Positions 62,311 to 64,000 of a stretch of DNA of 64,000 nucleotides are shown piece after piece. The stretch is from Trinickia diaoshuihuensis (GTDB lineage: Bacteria > Pseudomonadota > Gammaproteobacteria > Burkholderiales > Burkholderiaceae), in the NCBI RefSeq assembly GCF_003390925.1, contig NZ_QUBS01000082.1, forward strand, positions 124,001-188,000. Direction: 5' to 3'. Below the pieces are notes generated by a model that was not told the origin of the DNA, made no database searches, and saw only the letters and a program-made list of their open reading frames with translations. A program made the translations under genes and the position numbers. Position 1 is the first letter of the stretch; every line of letters begins with the position of its first letter.

Positions 62311-63040
62311 GCTTCGTGCGTTCGTTCAGTTTGGCGCGCACGAAATCGATGTGAGTCTGCATCGCGGTGCGCGCTTCCTCGGGGCGGCGCGCGCAAATCG
62401 CATCGCAGAGCGTGCGATGCTGCAAGAGCAACAATGCCGACGAATCGCCGCCCTGTTCGCGCAGTCCTGTCCCGTTGATCGTGATGTGCTCGCGCAAAAC
62501 GCCCAGCACGCCAGCATGCAGATGCAAAAACATGGCGTTGTGCGATGCCTTCGCGATCGCTTCATGCAGCCGCGTATCGGCTTGCGCTTCGGCCGCCACG
62601 TCATCGTCGCGCCGCGCGTTCTCGAGCGTGCGCATCAACGTCTCGATCGATTTGATCTCGTCCTTCGTGGCACGCATCGCCGCGAAGTACGCCGTCGCAC
62701 CTTCGAGCACGCGGCGGAACTCCAAGATGTCTTCGCGCAGCGCCGGATGGTCGGCGACGAGCTCGCCCCAAGGCGACGCGACCCCGGTCCGCAAACGGTC
62801 CGTCACGTATACGCCCGCGCCCGGGCGGCTCAGCAAGAGCCCGCGCGCGGCCAATCGCTGGATCGCCTCGCGCACCGTATTGCGCGAGACCGCGTAACGC
62901 TCCGCCAGCGTGCGCTCGGCCGGCAGCCGCGCGCCGGCTGCGAACGTGCCGTCGAGCAACGCCGTTTCCAATGCGCGCATCGTGGCCTGCACGCGCGAGC
63001 GGTCACCTATCGTCTGCTTAATCTGCTTAATCTGCTTCAT
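62303..63040 (-). CDS. lldR: FadR-type GntR regulator, probable LldR
   Basis: 245 residues. A winged HTH (FAAGARLPAERTLAERYAVSRNTVREAIQRLAARGLLLS, in part) is followed by an FCD effector domain with metal-ligand candidates His and Asp/Glu residues (DTRLHEAIAKASHNAMFLHLH). GGAGGAC before the ATG supports the start, which begins with three near-identical Lys-Gln-Ile units. Divergent to a lactate-utilisation gene and with a TNGTNNNACNA operator between, it is most likely the L-lactate-responsive repressor LldR (PdhR/LldR subgroup); the ligand is inferred from context. Confidence 0.85.
   Translation of the reverse strand: MKQIKQIKQTIGDRSRVQATMRALETALLDGTFAAGARLPAERTLAERYAVSRNTVREAIQRLAARGLLLSRPGAGVYVTDRLRTGVASPWGELVADHPALREDILEFRRVLEGATAYFAAMRATKDEIKSIETLMRTLENARRDDDVAAEAQADTRLHEAIAKASHNAMFLHLHAGVLGVLREHITINGTGLREQGGDSSALLLLQHRTLCDAICARRPEEARTAMQTHIDFVRAKLNERTKLS
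63013..63039. repeat. Three 9-bp tandem repeats at the start of the FadR-type gene
   Basis: TCTGCTTAA, TCTGCTTAA and TCTGCTTCA stand in a row, encoding M-KQI-KQI-KQ on the minus strand. Unit length is a multiple of three, so changes in copy number would alter length, not frame. Confidence 0.8.
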
Positions 63041-63087
63041 CCGCCTGTCCTCCCCCCGACCGCCGTCCGGCGAGCGCATCGCCATGG

Positions 63088-63098
63088 TGGTCCAACCA
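63088..63098. promoter_or_regulatory. FadR-family operator between lldR and lldE
   Basis: TGGTCCAACCA matches the FadR/PdhR/LldR consensus TNGTNNNACNA exactly. It is 48 bases from the regulator start and 73 bases from the lldE start, in the divergent region, as expected for a site controlling both. A perfect match to an 11-base degenerate consensus in the right place is suggestive. Confidence 0.75.
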
Positions 63099-63170
63099 AT
63101 TTGCGGTCCTCGGCGATTGCCGCAATTATGCGCCCAATGCCGTCGTCGAAATACGGCTTTGGAGAGAGAC

Positions 63171-64000
63171 ATGCCGCATCGGCACTACCCGCCCCGCCGG
63201 CCAACGGATGTTTATCTGTTCGCCACCTGCCTCGTGGATCTATTCGTTCCGCAAGCGGGCCTCGATGCCGTTCGCCTGCTCGAACGCGAGGGGCTGACGG
63301 TGCATTTTCCGAGAGCGCAAAGCTGCTGCGGACAACCCGCTTACAGCAGCGGCAATCCCGAACACGCTCGCGCGGTCGCGCGAGCCCAATTGAATTTGTT
63401 TCCCCAGCCCTGGCCCATCGTCGTGCCTTCCGGATCCTGCGCCGGCATGATGCGCCATCATTGGCCACGGCTCTTTGTGGGCGACCCCGTCAACGAAGCG
63501 AGAGCCGAGCGGCTCGGCGAGCGGATTTATGAACTCGCGGAATTCCTCGTACGCGTGCTCGAGGTCGATTTCGCCGATGCGGTGCCTGCCGCGCAACCTG
63601 ACGAGCAGCCGCCAACCGAGCGCGTCGTATTGCATACGTCGTGCGCGGCGCGGCGCGAAATGGGGACGCGCGAGCACGGCGTCGCACTGATCGATGCGCT
63701 CCCCGGCGTTGCACGGATCGATCACGAACGCGAAGCGGAATGTTGCGGATTCGGCGGCACCTTCTCGCTCAAGCACCCCGATATCTCCGGCGCGATGGTG
63801 CGCGACAAAGTCGCATCGGCGTGCGCGACGGGGTGCGATCGGCTCGTGACGGCGGACTGCGGCTGCATGCTCAACATCGGCCATGCGGCGCGGCACGAGG
63901 GTGCCCCGCTTGCGGTCGAGCATCTCGCCACTTTCCTATGGCGGCGCACGGGCGGAGATGCACGGGCCGTGCAGGGGCGTTCATCGAAGACGGAGGACCA
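63171..64000 (+). CDS. lldE: L-lactate utilisation protein LldE/LutA, Fe-S (partial at window edge)
   Basis: About 276 codons, open to the window edge. Cys-rich CCG domains typical of LldE/LutA and GlcF: FATCLVDLFVPQAG (Cys20), AQSCCGQPAYSSGNP (Cys52/53), VPSGSCAGMMRHHWP, VLHTSCAARR, AECCGFGGTFSLKHPDI and TADCGCMLNIGHAARH. With LldF and LldG it forms the iron-sulfur L-lactate dehydrogenase system, oxidising L-lactate to pyruvate. GGAGAGAGA just before the ATG is a strong ribosome binding site. The stop is not reached; usual length is about 240-270 residues, so the end should be near. The remaining lld genes are expected downstream. Confidence 0.9.
   Translation, partial: MPHRHYPPRRPTDVYLFATCLVDLFVPQAGLDAVRLLEREGLTVHFPRAQSCCGQPAYSSGNPEHARAVARAQLNLFPQPWPIVVPSGSCAGMMRHHWPRLFVGDPVNEARAERLGERIYELAEFLVRVLEVDFADAVPAAQPDEQPPTERVVLHTSCAARREMGTREHGVALIDALPGVARIDHEREAECCGFGGTFSLKHPDISGAMVRDKVASACATGCDRLVTADCGCMLNIGHAARHEGAPLAVEHLATFLWRRTGGDARAVQGRSSKTED

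Noticed and set aside
1-64000. CRISPR arrays, rRNA operons, intact insertion sequences and prophage genes
   Set aside because: No regularly spaced repeats, rRNA sequence, transposase or phage structural genes were seen on either strand.

Overview
The window is a GC-rich (roughly mid-60s %) bacterial chromosome segment. The tol-pal/ybgC cluster next to glyA-nrdR, the minor-pilin set, the DUF3318/DUF883/YqjE trio and the density of LysR and MFS genes fit Burkholderiaceae; a Paraburkholderia/Trinickia-like genome is my best guess (inference from gene order and protein style, not from a search). Nearly the whole window is protein coding, and most unlisted long open frames are GC-driven shadows.

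Layout. 0-1.27 kb: an edge fragment and a long stretch without a convincing gene. 1.27-6.6 kb: two tandem paralogous lipoproteins with glycoside-hydrolase-like TIM-barrel motifs, then a GlxA-type regulator. 6.6-10.9 kb (minus): LysR regulator, HCCA-isomerase-like DsbA-fold protein, TAXI receptor, YqjM-type ene-reductase. 11.2-15.7 kb (minus): xdhA-xdhB and an unusually short xdhC, for purine catabolism. 16-19.5 kb: YfcJ/YhhS-type MFS, SBP56 selenium-binding/methanethiol-oxidase-like protein and a partner membrane protein. 19.5-22.5 kb: alanine-glyoxylate-type aminotransferase, an Osa/FiwA-like protein and a crotonase. 22.5-26.6 kb (minus): homogentisate operon (MFS, hmgA, fahA). 26.8-29.7 kb: a degenerate EAL protein and a divergent IclR regulator/glutaryl-CoA dehydrogenase pair. 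30-31.4 kb: envelope/stress trio. 31.5-36.6 kb (minus): five type IV minor pilins, nrdR, and glyA behind a ZTP (pfl) riboswitch. 36.8-42.2 kb: ybgC-tolQRAB-pal-cpoB.

At 42.3 kb a tRNA-Lys gene with a textbook promoter is followed by a lower-GC island of about 4.9 kb: a NERD-UvrD helicase, two orphan secreted proteins and a DUF488 protein. The island ends at a decayed copy of the tRNA 3' half (about 47.26-47.30 kb), the expected footprint of a tRNA-targeting element; no integrase remains.

47.3-64 kb: DUF1493 protein, NemA-type ene-reductase, and a LysR gene divergent from a translationally coupled operon (MFS, tri-haem cytochrome c, [2Fe-2S] subunit, molybdopterin subunit) that looks like a cytochrome-linked molybdenum hydroxylase or aldehyde oxidase. 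Next come a one-domain AraC protein, a LysR regulator, a secreted multicopper oxidase, a 73-residue LuxR-type HTH protein, a third LysR with a Bcr/CflA MFS, and finally a FadR-type regulator divergent from the start of an L-lactate utilisation operon (lldE/lutA, cut by the window edge) with a matching TNGTNNNACNA operator.

The least explained items are the tandem hydrolase-like lipoproteins, the integrase-less tRNA-Lys island, the XdhC lacking its N-terminal domain, and the shared CGCATAG-cored palindromes upstream of both the homogentisate operon and gcdH.
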